DNA of 64,000 nt from DASYRM01 sp036004405 (GTDB lineage: Bacteria > Acidobacteriota > Vicinamibacteria > Vicinamibacterales > UBA2999): the NCBI GenBank assembly GCA_036004405.1, contig DASYRM010000133.1, positions 92,382 to 156,381 on the forward strand, read 5' to 3'. Shown here in pieces: positions 1 to 7,568 of this stretch. Each line of letters opens with the position of its first letter. Positions within the stretch are counted from its first letter, which is position 1. The notes under the pieces are model-generated. The model did no database searches. It had not been told where the DNA came from and saw only the letters and a list, made by a program, of their open reading frames with translations. Both the position numbers and the translations under genes were made by a program.

Positions 1-1449
1 GCCGGTGATGACCCACTCCTTGTCGCGGTCCACGAACCAGTACGCGTCGGTGCCGACGACGAGCGCCTCGCTGCTGAGACCGTCTCTGGCTGCCTGCGTG
101 TTGAGCTGCCGGCTCACGGAAGTTGCCAGGAAACCCAGACCACTGCGGGTGCCGACCTCACGCTGCACGCGCGCCACCGTGTAGCTGGTGAGCGGCTCCA
201 CGACGGCGCGCCCGCCGAGCCCGGCCGCGCTGGTCCGCGCCGTTTCCTCGCCGGTAATTGCCTGCAGCATCCCCAGACTCCAGCGCCCGGCGGTCTTCCC
301 GGTGAGTTTGGCGGCCCCGAGGATGGTGGTGGCCGTGGGAGCGTCCACGTAGTCGCCGCTCGCGGCCAGCTGCGGCGCGCGACCGATGCGCCGCGAGTAG
401 AAGATCTGCGGCTCGGAGTTGTTGAAGCCCCAGAAGTCGTTGGCGCCGCCGCGCCCGAAGTTGTTGAAGATCTGCGAGCCCTCGAGGAAGAAGGGGCGCT
501 TCTCGCTGAAGAAGGTTTCGAACGCGGTCAGGTTGACGACGGCCGGATCGACCTCGACCTGGCCGAAATCCGGGTTCACCGTGGCGCTCACGGTCAGGTT
601 GCTCGTGAGCCCCCACTTCACGTCGAGCCCGGCGGCCCCGAACCCGCGCGAGCCGTCGTTGAACGGGTTGCCTGCCTTTGACGGCTGAACGAATTCGGCG
701 CGCCCGGCGACGTAGGGCAGCAGCTCGAGGTTCCGCCGCGGGTGCATGCCGTCGAGGCCGGTCAGCTCCAGCATCCGCGAAGCGTTGCCGTTCTCGTTCT
801 TCGGCACCATCTCGAGCCAGGAGTACTCGTTCTTGCGACGGACGAAGCGCTCGACGTTGATGCCCCACGTCTGGCGTTCGGCGTTGGCGAACCGCAGCTG
901 CGAGAGCGGGATGCGCAGCTCGGCCGACCAGCCCTGTTCGTCGGTGGCCACCTGCGACTGCCACACGGCGTCCCAGGTGGTGTCCCACCAGCTGTCGTTG
1001 TAGAGCACGGCGTCCTGCTGGACGTTGGCGGCGCTGACCCGGAAGATCGCGCCGGTGAGCTTGTCCCGCATCGGATCGAGGAACACGGTCAGGCGATCCG
1101 CGTCCGGATCGTTGTCGCGGGAGGACAGGCGGCGCTCGATGCGGGCGGGCTCGCCGTCGAACATCCGCGCCCCGATGTAGACGGCAGTGTCGTCGAACAG
1201 AACCCGGATTTCGGTGCGCTCGGTGGCGGGCCGCCCTTCGTCGGGGTCGCGCTGCGTGAACCCGTCGGCCGGCGGAGCCTGCGCCCAGGCTTCTTCGGTC
1301 AGGCGGCCGTCAATCGTGGGAGGCGTGCTGGTGCGAACGGCTCGGATGATGCGGGGCGCCGGCCGGTCGGGCGACTGCCCCGACGCGGCAGCCGCCATTC
1401 CCAACCCGACGACGACCCCGAACGTGTGCCGGGCCAGGAACCACCGCAT
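1..1449 (-). CDS. DUF5916 / CBM9-like outer-membrane-type protein, 3' end beyond the window
   Basis: An open frame of 483 codons starts at the ATG at 1449 and runs off the left edge, so only the N-terminal part is present (my own translation). Residues 1-25 look like a signal peptide ending near AAAASGQ. Residues about 40-230 resemble the CBM9-like domain that precedes DUF5916 (DGRLTEEAW, then YIGARMFD). After it comes the family hallmark VNPDFGQVEVDPAVVNLT followed by FFSEKRPFFLEG. Family members are usually 700-900 residues, exported, and predicted to form an outer-membrane barrel; no enzymatic role is established. No clear Shine-Dalgarno sequence precedes the ATG. The DUF4097 operon lies upstream on the same strand with an 84-nt gap, so a shared transcript is possible. 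Confidence 0.85.
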   Translation of the reverse strand, partial: MRWFLARHTFGVVVGLGMAAAASGQSPDRPAPRIIRAVRTSTPPTIDGRLTEEAWAQAPPADGFTQRDPDEGRPATERTEIRVLFDDTAVYIGARMFDGEPARIERRLSSRDNDPDADRLTVFLDPMRDKLTGAIFRVSAANVQQDAVLYNDSWWDTTWDAVWQSQVATDEQGWSAELRIPLSQLRFANAERQTWGINVERFVRRKNEYSWLEMVPKNENGNASRMLELTGLDGMHPRRNLELLPYVAGRAEFVQPSKAGNPFNDGSRGFGAAGLDVKWGLTSNLTVSATVNPDFGQVEVDPAVVNLTAFETFFSEKRPFFLEGSQIFNNFGRGGANDFWGFNNSEPQIFYSRRIGRAPQLAASGDYVDAPTATTILGAAKLTGKTAGRWSLGMLQAITGEETARTSAAGLGGRAVVEPLTSYTVARVQREVGTRSGLGFLATSVSRQLNTQAARDGLSSEALVVGTDAYWFVDRDKEWVITG

Positions 1450-1533
1450 GTCTGCAAAGATTGTCTGGGCTGTAGACGCCGGCGGCAACCTCCTGGTTTG
1501 GTGAGGTGGGTGGCCGCCGGTCCCCGAGGGCGA

Positions 1534-2364
1534 CTACTGCCCCTTGCGCAGGTAGATGGTGCCGTTGAAGCTACGCAGTTCGATCTCCGGACCGCCGCCG
1601 TTCACGCTGCCGTAGATCGCCCGGTTCACTTCGATGTGAGTGCCCGGGCCCCTTCGCGTCGTGGAGGGCTTGTCTCCCCCCTGCCGCAGCTGGACGTCGA
1701 AGTCCGTGAGGATGTCGCCGTTGTCGCTGCGCATCTTGAAGTTGGCCCTGATATTCGCCGGCAGCGTCACATCCACCTTGCCGTTGAAGGACGTGAACGC
1801 CATCGCCTTGTCGGCCATCACCCGCGAGAGTGTCGCGGTGAGGCTGCCATTCTGCGTACCAGCCACGACGGAGCCGGCGACGTTGGTGAGCACGATGGAG
1901 CCGTTCACGTGCACGATCTCAATCTCGCCCTCGACGTTCTCCACCGTGATGGTGCCGCCATTGACGCCCCCCAGCTCGAGGTTCGTCCGCAGCGGCACAC
2001 GCAGCTCCAGATTCGCGCCACCGTTGCGCATCGAACCCGACTCGATCTTGAGCTCGTTGCGTTCTTCGGTGATTTCGAGGCCCGGAGTCTGCGTGAGCCG
2101 GCGCAGTCCGGCCGGCGGGGCGGGTCGCTCGTTGCCGGGCCGCCTCGACTCGCCACCGCGTATCACCACCTCCACGTCGCGGCGGTTCTCTCCGCGCACC
2201 GTAATGGTGCCCGCCAGCAAGTGCGCTTCGATCTTGCCCGGGCGCGACGGATCGCTGAACGGCACCACCATCGTCTCGTTCAGCTGTGCGCTCGCCGTCC
2301 CGACGAATCCCGCGAGCAGCGCAATCACCGCGCCGCCCACCACCGTATGAATTGACCCCTTCAT
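1534..2364 (-). CDS. DUF4097-type beta-repeat exported protein
   Basis: This is a 276-residue protein with a signal peptide (residues 1-26, ending GTASAQ). The rest is a repetitive beta-helix-like series in which strands carry NG turns (VNGGTITVENV, VNGSIVLTNV, QNGSLTATL, FNGKVDVTL, FNGTIYL). That is the pattern of the DUF4097 (adhesin-like) family, which is found at envelopes and often beside sigma/anti-sigma genes. A GAGAGGG Shine-Dalgarno sequence lies four bases before the ATG. It is the last gene of the sigma, anti-sigma, lipoprotein, DUF4097 series and is separated from the lipoprotein gene by a two-hairpin repeat. Its molecular function is unknown; a stress-induced surface role is inferred from context. 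Confidence 0.8.
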   Translation of the reverse strand: MKGSIHTVVGGAVIALLAGFVGTASAQLNETMVVPFSDPSRPGKIEAHLLAGTITVRGENRRDVEVVIRGGESRRPGNERPAPPAGLRRLTQTPGLEITEERNELKIESGSMRNGGANLELRVPLRTNLELGGVNGGTITVENVEGEIEIVHVNGSIVLTNVAGSVVAGTQNGSLTATLSRVMADKAMAFTSFNGKVDVTLPANIRANFKMRSDNGDILTDFDVQLRQGGDKPSTTRRGPGTHIEVNRAIYGSVNGGGPEIELRSFNGTIYLRKGQ

Positions 2365-2381
2365 CGAACCCTCTCTTCGCC

Positions 2382-2458
2382 GCCCGCCCGAAGGGCGGGC
2401 AATTAAACACTGCCCTAGCGAGGCGGAACCTGCATGGTCCGAGGCGAAGCCTCGCTAG
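2382..2458. repeat. Two-hairpin repeat of about 80 bp, copy 1
   Basis: The element begins with a perfect 8-bp stem with a GAA loop (gcccgccc at 2382-2389 with gggcgggc at 2393-2400). It ends with 10-bp arms ctagcgaggc (2415-2424) and gcctcgctag (2449-2458). Between them is a conserved block, CACTGC-CT-GCG-GG. Homologous copies occur at 41757-41833 and 49862-49942. It fills the gap between the two DUF4097-type genes and ends two bases before the lipoprotein stop codon. Confidence 0.8.
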
Positions 2459-2460
2459 CG

Positions 2461-3342
2461 TCAGCGCACCGCGCGCAGAATGCGCACGTCGCCATTGAGC
2501 GTGTCGAACGTCAGCAGGGGACCCCCCGCGCCGACGCGCACTTTGGTAAACCCTCGTTGGCGGTAAACGTAACGCGGCCGCCCCGCTCGCTCGGCGCGCT
2601 CGGGCTCCACGGGCAGCGTCTGTGTGTCGAAATCGGTGAACAGCCCGCCGTTGAACGTCTTCAACTGCAGGTCGGCGGCGAAATCGCGCGGGAACGTCGC
2701 CTCGATGGTGCCGTTCACCGTCTTGAACCGCGATTCACCGCGCGGCGAGGCGGCAAAGGATGCGGCAATCCCACCGTTGACGGTCGTGGCACTGCCCGAT
2801 CCGCCCATGCCGGAAAGCGCCACTTTGCCGTTCACGTTGCTGACGTCGAAGTCGCCAGTCACGTTCGTGACTGTCACCGTGTCGCCGTTCACGGTGCACA
2901 GGCGCACCCGCACGTCGCGCGGCGCCTGAATCGTCAGCTCCGTCGCGCTGGAATAGCGGCGCCGATCCCACCACGCCGGTCCGCGATGCCACTCCTGCTC
3001 TCCGCAGGTGTTTTCGCCGTCGTCGCGAAGTGTGATCGCGACCGTAGAGCCCTTTTCCTCGGCATCGAACTTCACGGCCTGCAATCCGGCCTTCAGCCCG
3101 GCGTCGTCGTCGGCCTCGACGCGCGTCACCGCCTCCACGCGCACGTCAGAGCCGTTGTCGCCGGTGACGCGGATCGATCCGCTCAGGGTGCGGACGTCGA
3201 GCGTGCGCACGCCGGCGCCCGAGAACTGCAGCCGGCGATTGTCTCTTCGCTCGTCGCGCGCGAGCCCCTTGGCCGAGGTGGTGCACCCAGCCACGAGCGC
3301 CGCCAGCCCCACCCACGCCGCCGCGCGAACCGAGGGCGTCAC
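2461..3342 (-). CDS. DUF4097-type lipoprotein
   Basis: This 293-residue protein has a lipoprotein signal peptide: a hydrophobic stretch ending LVAGC with the lipidated Cys at position 20. The mature part repeats short beta strands around NG turns (VNGDTVTVTNV, VNGKVALSGM, VNGGIAASF, VNGTIEATF, FNGGLFTDF, LNGDVRIL), as in DUF4097 proteins. It is paralogous in design to the neighbouring gene at 1534-2364 but is membrane-anchored. Its ATG overlaps the anti-sigma stop codon by four bases, so the two are translationally coupled and transcribed from the sigma operon. The function is unknown; a surface matrix or adhesin role is an inference. Confidence 0.8.
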   Translation of the reverse strand: MTPSVRAAAWVGLAALVAGCTTSAKGLARDERRDNRRLQFSGAGVRTLDVRTLSGSIRVTGDNGSDVRVEAVTRVEADDDAGLKAGLQAVKFDAEEKGSTVAITLRDDGENTCGEQEWHRGPAWWDRRRYSSATELTIQAPRDVRVRLCTVNGDTVTVTNVTGDFDVSNVNGKVALSGMGGSGSATTVNGGIAASFAASPRGESRFKTVNGTIEATFPRDFAADLQLKTFNGGLFTDFDTQTLPVEPERAERAGRPRYVYRQRGFTKVRVGAGGPLLTFDTLNGDVRILRAVR

Positions 3343-4151
3343 AGCCCCACCTGCTTGAGCCCGAGCTCCGCGCGGGCGCGCACCGCCTGGTTCAGCATCA
3401 TGTCCTCCGCCAGCCGCTGCAGGACGCCACGGGCGTCGGGCCCCGCGGCCTCGAGGATGAAGTCCACCATCGCAATCTGCACGAGCGGCGACTCCTGCTG
3501 CGGTAGCGCCTCGACGACGCCTTTGCGCACCGCCTCGCGGGCGTTGAAACGGCGGAGCGCGTCCACACTGGCCAGCCGCACGTTGACGTTCGGGTCGTGC
3601 CGAAGGGTGTCGAGCAGGGCCGACACGACCTGCGCGCTCGGCTGCTCGAGCTGGCCGCTGGTGGTGACGCCCTTCAACCGCTCGCTGGCCGACTGCTGCT
3701 GGAGGAGCGACAGCGTCACCATCTGGCGCGTGTCACGCAGCTCCTCGCGCAGGAGCGCGATTTCGGACGTCCCCTGCGGCGCCGGCGAGGCCGGCACGAT
3801 GCGGCCAAGACCGATGCCGATCACGAGCAACGCGGCGGCCCCCGAAAGCTGCACCCACGGCTGCCACCGGATCGCTAGATGGCGCGGAGCCGCCAGGCTC
3901 ACCACGCGCGACTCGGCCTGACCGTCGATGTATCCCTGCAGGGCGGCGTCGAATCGGGCCCGCATGCGCGCCGACTCCGGACGCGGCGCCGGCGCGGCGC
4001 CGAGCTCGTTCCAGAGCTCCGCGGTGGCGTCCACTTCATCGCGGCACGCCTGACACTGCGCCAGGTGCGCGCGGATTTCCGCCAGCCTGTCGTCGGGCAG
4101 GGTGCCCGCGAGGTACTCGAGCATCTCGGGACCGAGGTCGCTGCACTGCAT
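3339..4151 (-). CDS. Zinc-finger anti-sigma factor with C-terminal HEAT repeats
   Basis: The 270-residue product starts with a zf-HC2 anti-sigma domain showing C3 and H29-x3-C33-x2-C36, which holds the cognate sigma factor at the membrane. A single transmembrane helix follows at about residues 96-118 (LSGAAALLVIGIGLG), then a short coiled-coil-like stretch, then HEAT/PBS-lyase-type repeats from about 150 to the end (LLDTLRHDPNVNVRLASVDA is a typical unit). The HEAT part should lie outside the cytoplasm and could sense protein or envelope state. The gene starts one base after the sigma stop codon and overlaps the lipoprotein gene by four bases. The same domains are split over two genes in the operon at 9053-11845. 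Confidence 0.88.
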   Translation of the reverse strand: MQCSDLGPEMLEYLAGTLPDDRLAEIRAHLAQCQACRDEVDATAELWNELGAAPAPRPESARMRARFDAALQGYIDGQAESRVVSLAAPRHLAIRWQPWVQLSGAAALLVIGIGLGRIVPASPAPQGTSEIALLREELRDTRQMVTLSLLQQQSASERLKGVTTSGQLEQPSAQVVSALLDTLRHDPNVNVRLASVDALRRFNAREAVRKGVVEALPQQESPLVQIAMVDFILEAAGPDARGVLQRLAEDMMLNQAVRARAELGLKQVGL

Positions 4152-4152
4152 G

Positions 4153-4695
4153 TCAGTCTCCCTCCGGAACGCGGGTGAAGGCGTCGCGGAGCTCCTTCAA
4201 GGCACGGTGGAAGCGCACTTTCACCGTGCCGGCGTCAACGCCGAGCACGGCGCCGACCTGTTCGTGGGTCATCCCCTGATAGCGGACCATCACGATCAGC
4301 TCGCGACGGTCTTCGCGCAGCGCCTGGAGCGCCCGCTTCAGCCGCGCCATGTCACGCGCGCGCTCCAGCAGGTGCGCCGGTCCGGGCGCATCGGTCGCCC
4401 AATCCATGTCCTCTTCCGGCACGTAGACCGCGGCGCCGTGCTTGCGGAAGTGGTCGGTGCGGACGTTGCGGGCAATGCGGAACATCCAGGTCTCGAACTT
4501 CCCCTCGTCGCGATAGGTGGAGCGGTAGCGCAACATCCGGACGAACACGTCCTGCACCAGGTCCTCGGCGGCCCCGCGGTCGCCGGTCATGCGGTAGAGG
4601 AAGTCGAAGAGCGGACGGTGGTGCCGCTCGAACAGCACGCCCATCCGGGTGAGGTCGCCTTCTCGAACGGCACGCATGAGCCACTCGTCAGTCAC
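4153..4695 (-). CDS. ECF (RpoE-type) RNA polymerase sigma factor
   Basis: This 180-residue protein has sigma region 2 at about residues 20-90 (EDLVQDVFVRML, then FETWMFRIARNVRTDHFRK) and region 4 at about 120-175 (ALREDRRELIVMVRYQGMT, then VGAVLGVDAGTVKVRFHRA), with no regions 1 or 3. It heads the operon with the HEAT anti-sigma factor and two DUF4097 proteins. An AACCTTTTG motif lies 32 nt upstream of the ATG and is also found before the second ECF gene, which suggests autoregulation from an ECF-type promoter with a very short leader. Confidence 0.93.
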   Translation of the reverse strand: MTDEWLMRAVREGDLTRMGVLFERHHRPLFDFLYRMTGDRGAAEDLVQDVFVRMLRYRSTYRDEGKFETWMFRIARNVRTDHFRKHGAAVYVPEEDMDWATDAPGPAHLLERARDMARLKRALQALREDRRELIVMVRYQGMTHEQVGAVLGVDAGTVKVRFHRALKELRDAFTRVPEGD

Positions 4696-4727
4696 GGTCG
4701 GTTCGGATGGGAAAACCGCCAGCGGGC

Positions 4728-4736
4728 CAAAAGGTT
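4728..4736 (-). promoter_or_regulatory. ECF-type -35 motif AACCTTTTG before sigma gene 1
   Basis: On the minus strand this reads AACCTTTTG, resembling the AAC-containing -35 elements of ECF promoters. It lies 32 nt upstream of the ATG at 4695. The identical nonamer lies 26 nt upstream of the ATG of the other ECF gene (11872-11880). The -10 element is not obvious by eye. Confidence 0.5.
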
Positions 4737-4746
4737 ACAGGGCGGT

Positions 4747-5460
4747 TTACACGGCGGTCCAGTGGCGGCCCGGCCCTTCCAGGCACACCGCGGCCGCAAA
4801 GCCAGGAACCGGGCTAAGTGCCTGAATCGACCAGCGTTCCAGCTCGCTCGGCTGGCCGTCTACGGCGATGAGCCGGGCCGGCTCGCCCGGGGCCAGCACC
4901 ACCTCGATGGCTCCGAGCAGCCCGATGCCGTCTCCCCGGGCCTTGATATAGGCCTCTTTCCGGGTCCAGCCGGCGAAGAACGCTTCTTCCTTCCGACCGG
5001 CCGGCACGCGGGCCAGCGCGTCGCGCTCCCCCACCGAGAACACCCGCTCCGCCAGGGCGTCCATGTCGGCCAATGGACGCTGGCGCTCGATGTCGATGCC
5101 GATTTCCGCGTCGGCCACGCCCAGCAGCGCGTAGCGGTCCGAGTGCGAGACGTTGAAGCGCAGCGGATCGCCGGCCAGCGACGGCTTGCCCAGCGTCCCG
5201 TACTCGAACCGCAGGTCGTGGGCGGCTCGCTCCAGGCGCTCGCCCAGGCGGGCGCGCAGCCAGGCCCGGCAGGCAATGAAGCGGCGCCGATGGATATCGA
5301 AGACGAAGCGGCCGGCCCGTACGCGCTCGTCTTCCGACAGGACCGCCACCGCGCCCTCGCCTGCGTCGCCGGCATCGAGATCCGCCAGCCAGATCGCGGC
5401 GTCGCCACAGGTAGCCACGAGACGGGACCAAGAGGGCACGACCAATTCTACGGTTGACAT
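4747..5460 (-). CDS. Sfp-type 4'-phosphopantetheinyl transferase
   Basis: The product transfers the phosphopantetheine arm of coenzyme A to a carrier-protein serine. The Mg-binding motif GIDIE and the second motif WTRKEAYIKARGDGI are both present, as is the earlier NVSHSDRYALLGV segment, and the length (237 residues from 5460) fits the Sfp/Gsp class. The frame is open a little further, to 5481. I chose the ATG at 5460; internal GTG codons closer to the conserved start of the domain are also possible. The gene is divergent from the gene starting at 5484, with a 17-bp palindrome filling the gap. No polyketide or peptide synthetase is in view, so its carrier substrate is unknown. Confidence 0.88.
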   Translation of the reverse strand: MSTVELVVPSWSRLVATCGDAAIWLADLDAGDAGEGAVAVLSEDERVRAGRFVFDIHRRRFIACRAWLRARLGERLERAAHDLRFEYGTLGKPSLAGDPLRFNVSHSDRYALLGVADAEIGIDIERQRPLADMDALAERVFSVGERDALARVPAGRKEEAFFAGWTRKEAYIKARGDGIGLLGAIEVVLAPGEPARLIAVDGQPSELERWSIQALSPVPGFAAAVCLEGPGRHWTAV

Positions 5461-5464
5461 CGAC

Positions 5465-5481
5465 TTGCACATCATGTGCAA
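5465..5481. promoter_or_regulatory. Perfect 17-bp palindrome between divergent start codons
   Basis: ttgcacatcatgtgcaa is an 8-bp perfect inverted repeat around one central base. It fills nearly all of the 23 bp between the chosen starts of the transferase (5460, minus) and the winged-helix-like gene (5484, plus). A TTGACA hexamer sits just left of it (5454-5459). Its form and place fit an operator for a dimeric regulator, perhaps the adjacent gene product; no regulator is proven. Confidence 0.45.
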
Positions 5482-5483
5482 AT

Positions 5484-5972
5484 ATGTGTGTCGTGTCGAT
5501 CGAGGACTATCGCCGCGCGCTCGAGGCGGCGGTGCGCGAGTACGAAGCGCTGGGCGAACAGCGGCAGCAGATCGATCGCCGTCTCGCGGAGCTGGCGCAG
5601 ACGATGAGCACGCTGTCGCGCTTGTGCGGCATCGTCCCGACGGTGTCGGTGGGGCTCACCGATGCGTGCCGGCTGGCGCTGCGCGGCGCCGGGCTGCCGA
5701 TGACGCCGGTGGAAGTACGGGATCGAGTCAGGGCGTTCGGGTTCGACCTGACCCGCTACAGCAACGACCTCGCGGCCGTGCACACCACCCTCAAGCGTCT
5801 CAACGACGCCGGCGAGCTGCGCTTCATCGCCCGTCCCGGTACCAACGAGAAGGCGTACATCTGGGACCGGCCCGCGCGGGCAACGCTGCTGGGACCGGAC
5901 ATCGCGACCGTGATGCGCGAGATGGACGAGAAGCGGAAGCCACCGCGCTCGGGAAGGAAGAAGCCGTCCTGA
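5484..5972 (+). CDS. Hypothetical protein, possible winged-helix DNA-binding
   Basis: From the ATG at 5484 the product has 162 residues. The N-terminal third is a heptad-rich helix (EYEALGEQRQQIDRRLAELA) that may form a coiled coil. The middle (VGLTDACRLALRGAGLPMTP, then a segment ending TTLKRLNDAGELRFI) looks like a winged-helix fold with a recognition helix and wing. The C-terminus is basic (KRKPPRSGRKKPS). I do not recognise a named family. The stop codon overlaps the next gene's ATG by one base (TGATG), so the two are translationally coupled. The palindrome two bases upstream could be its operator. Confidence 0.6.
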   Translation: MCVVSIEDYRRALEAAVREYEALGEQRQQIDRRLAELAQTMSTLSRLCGIVPTVSVGLTDACRLALRGAGLPMTPVEVRDRVRAFGFDLTRYSNDLAAVHTTLKRLNDAGELRFIARPGTNEKAYIWDRPARATLLGPDIATVMREMDEKRKPPRSGRKKPS

Positions 5973-6813
5973 TGGAGACGCTCGCCGAGCGGCGACGGCG
6001 CTTCGCCCAGGAGATTGGGACCACGGCCCATCTGCCCGCTCCGCTCGTCGAGGCGTTCGCGGCCGTGCCGCGCGAGCGCTTTCTTCCCCCCGGGCCCTGG
6101 CTCGTCTGGGGTCAAGGCCAGACTGCCCCTCAGCCGACGCCGGACGCCGATCCGGCACAGGTCTACGCCAACCAGTCGATCGCCATCGACGCCGCACGCC
6201 AGCTCTTCAACGGGCTGCCGTCGTTCCTCGGGATGTCGATCGCCGCGCTCGGGCTCGAGCCGGGACACCACGTCCTGCACGTCGGGCCCGGCCTTGGCTA
6301 CTACACGGCGGTGATGGGCGAGCTGGTGCGCCCGGGTGGATCGGTGCTCGCAGTCGAAGTCGATCCGGACCTGGCCGCGCGAGCCGGTCGCTCGTCGTGG
6401 CCGGCGCGCCGGTGGAGGTCCGGCAGGGTGACGGCGCGGGCCCGTTCGAGCGCGCCTACGACGCGATTCTGGTCAATGCCGGCGTGACGCACCCCGAGCG
6501 GGCGTGGCTCGATGGCCTCGAGCCTGGCGGGCGGCTGGTGCTGCCGCTGACCGCGCCGATGCCGATGACGACCGCCAACATCGGCAAGGGCCTCCTGGTG
6601 CTCCTGACTCACGCCGGGGATGGCGAATTCACGGCGCGGACGCTCAGCTTCGTCGCCATCTATTCGGCCATCGGCCTGCGTGACGACGCGCTCGGCGCCC
6701 AACTTGCCGCATCGATGCTGCGCGGCACGCCGTTCACGCGGCTCACCCGCCATGGCCATGCCCGGACCGACGCGTGCTTCCTGCACACGCCGGACTGGTG
6801 CCTGACGAGCTGA
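5972..6813 (+). pseudogene. Protein-L-isoaspartate O-methyltransferase-like gene with a one-base frameshift
   Basis: The frame from 5972 encodes the N-terminal half of a PCMT-like SAM methyltransferase: AVPRERFLPP, the substrate-side stretch GQGQTAPQP, and SAM motif I HVGPGLGYYTAV. It then breaks off into non-homologous sequence near 6383. The other half continues in the minus-one frame up to 6813 (PVEVRQGDG, AYDAILVNAGVTHP, LEPGGRLVLPL). One missing base near 6383 (gagccggtcg) explains both; restored, the protein would be about 281 residues. PCMT enzymes repair isoaspartyl residues, but this relative lacks some consensus residues and may act on something else. It is either early decay or a sequencing error. 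Confidence 0.75.
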
Positions 6814-6814
6814 C

Positions 6815-7501
6815 TCACCGGGCGGCGGGACGCCCGCGCTGACGCAGGCGCTCGCGATCGAACGCGGGGATGCCCGCCTGGACGTGCGCGTCGGGCACGA
6901 GGTCGCCGGCGCTGGTGACGAGCGGCACCACGCCCGCCCACACTGGCCACGTCAGATCGTCCTCGTCGTCGAGCGGCGGACCGGTCCGCACTTTGGCCGA
7001 GGCCTCTTCGATGGGAAGCGCGAGCACTGCCGTGCCCTTGAGCTCAGGTTCCGAAACGGGCCGCAGCTCCGGCCAGCGTCCCGGCACCACCTGGTTGGTG
7101 AAACACTGCATGGCGGCGTACTTCTCGTCGCGATCGGTCACGAGATGGGCGCGGCCCAGCACGACCGCGGAGCGGTAGTTCATCGAGTGGTGAAACGCCG
7201 ACCGCGCCAGCACGAGACCGTCCACGAGGGTCACTGTCACGCACACGTCCACGCCTGCCGAGAGCTGCTGCACCATGCGGCTGGCCGCCGACCCGTGCAG
7301 GTACAACGCGTCGCCCAGGCGAGCGTAGCCGGTCGGAATCGCATACGGCTGGCCGTCCACGGCAAAGGCCACGTGGCAGACGAATCCCTCGTCGAGGATG
7401 GCGTAGACGGCGGCGCGATCGAAGACGCCGCGCGCGGGCAGCCGCCGCAGCCGCGTCCGCGCCGTCACGGGGAACACACCGGATGGAGTGTCGCTGGTCA
7501 T
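6815..7501 (-). CDS. Pyridoxamine 5'-phosphate oxidase-like FMN-binding protein
   Basis: The 228-residue product matches the PNPOx-like split-barrel flavoprotein group (NimA/COG3467 type): early RRLPARGVFDRAAVYAILDE, then FVCHVAFAVDGQPYAIPTGY, LYLHGSAASRM and NYRSAVVLGRAHLV. Such proteins bind FMN or F420 and reduce small molecules; the substrate cannot be told. The stop codon is one base from the convergent methyltransferase stop. The gene is divergent from a MocR-type regulator, an arrangement often seen for PNPOx-like and vitamin-B6 genes, so it is probably that regulator's target. Confidence 0.85.
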   Translation of the reverse strand: MTSDTPSGVFPVTARTRLRRLPARGVFDRAAVYAILDEGFVCHVAFAVDGQPYAIPTGYARLGDALYLHGSAASRMVQQLSAGVDVCVTVTLVDGLVLARSAFHHSMNYRSAVVLGRAHLVTDRDEKYAAMQCFTNQVVPGRWPELRPVSEPELKGTAVLALPIEEASAKVRTGPPLDDEDDLTWPVWAGVVPLVTSAGDLVPDAHVQAGIPAFDRERLRQRGRPAAR

Positions 7502-7522
7502 GGTCTGACACTACCGGGCGAC

Positions 7523-7568
7523 GTGGACTGTCTGGAAGTGCCACTCCTGATATATTCTGTCAGTCCAC
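7523..7568. promoter_or_regulatory. Inverted repeat and TATATT box between the PNPOx-like and MocR genes
   Basis: gtggactg (7523-7530) and cagtccac (7561-7568) are perfect 8-bp inverted arms 30 bp apart, within the 67-bp gap between divergent genes. A TATATT box (7551-7556) lies between them. The right arm ends at the base before the regulator's TTG start codon, so bound regulator would block its own start. Confidence 0.5.

Noticed and set aside
742..3921. Very long open frames on the plus strand opposite the DUF5916, DUF4097 and anti-sigma genes
   Set aside because: They are antisense shadows of GC-rich genes: Arg/His/Pro/Gly-rich, without domains, signal peptides or ribosome sites, while the minus-strand genes have clear families.
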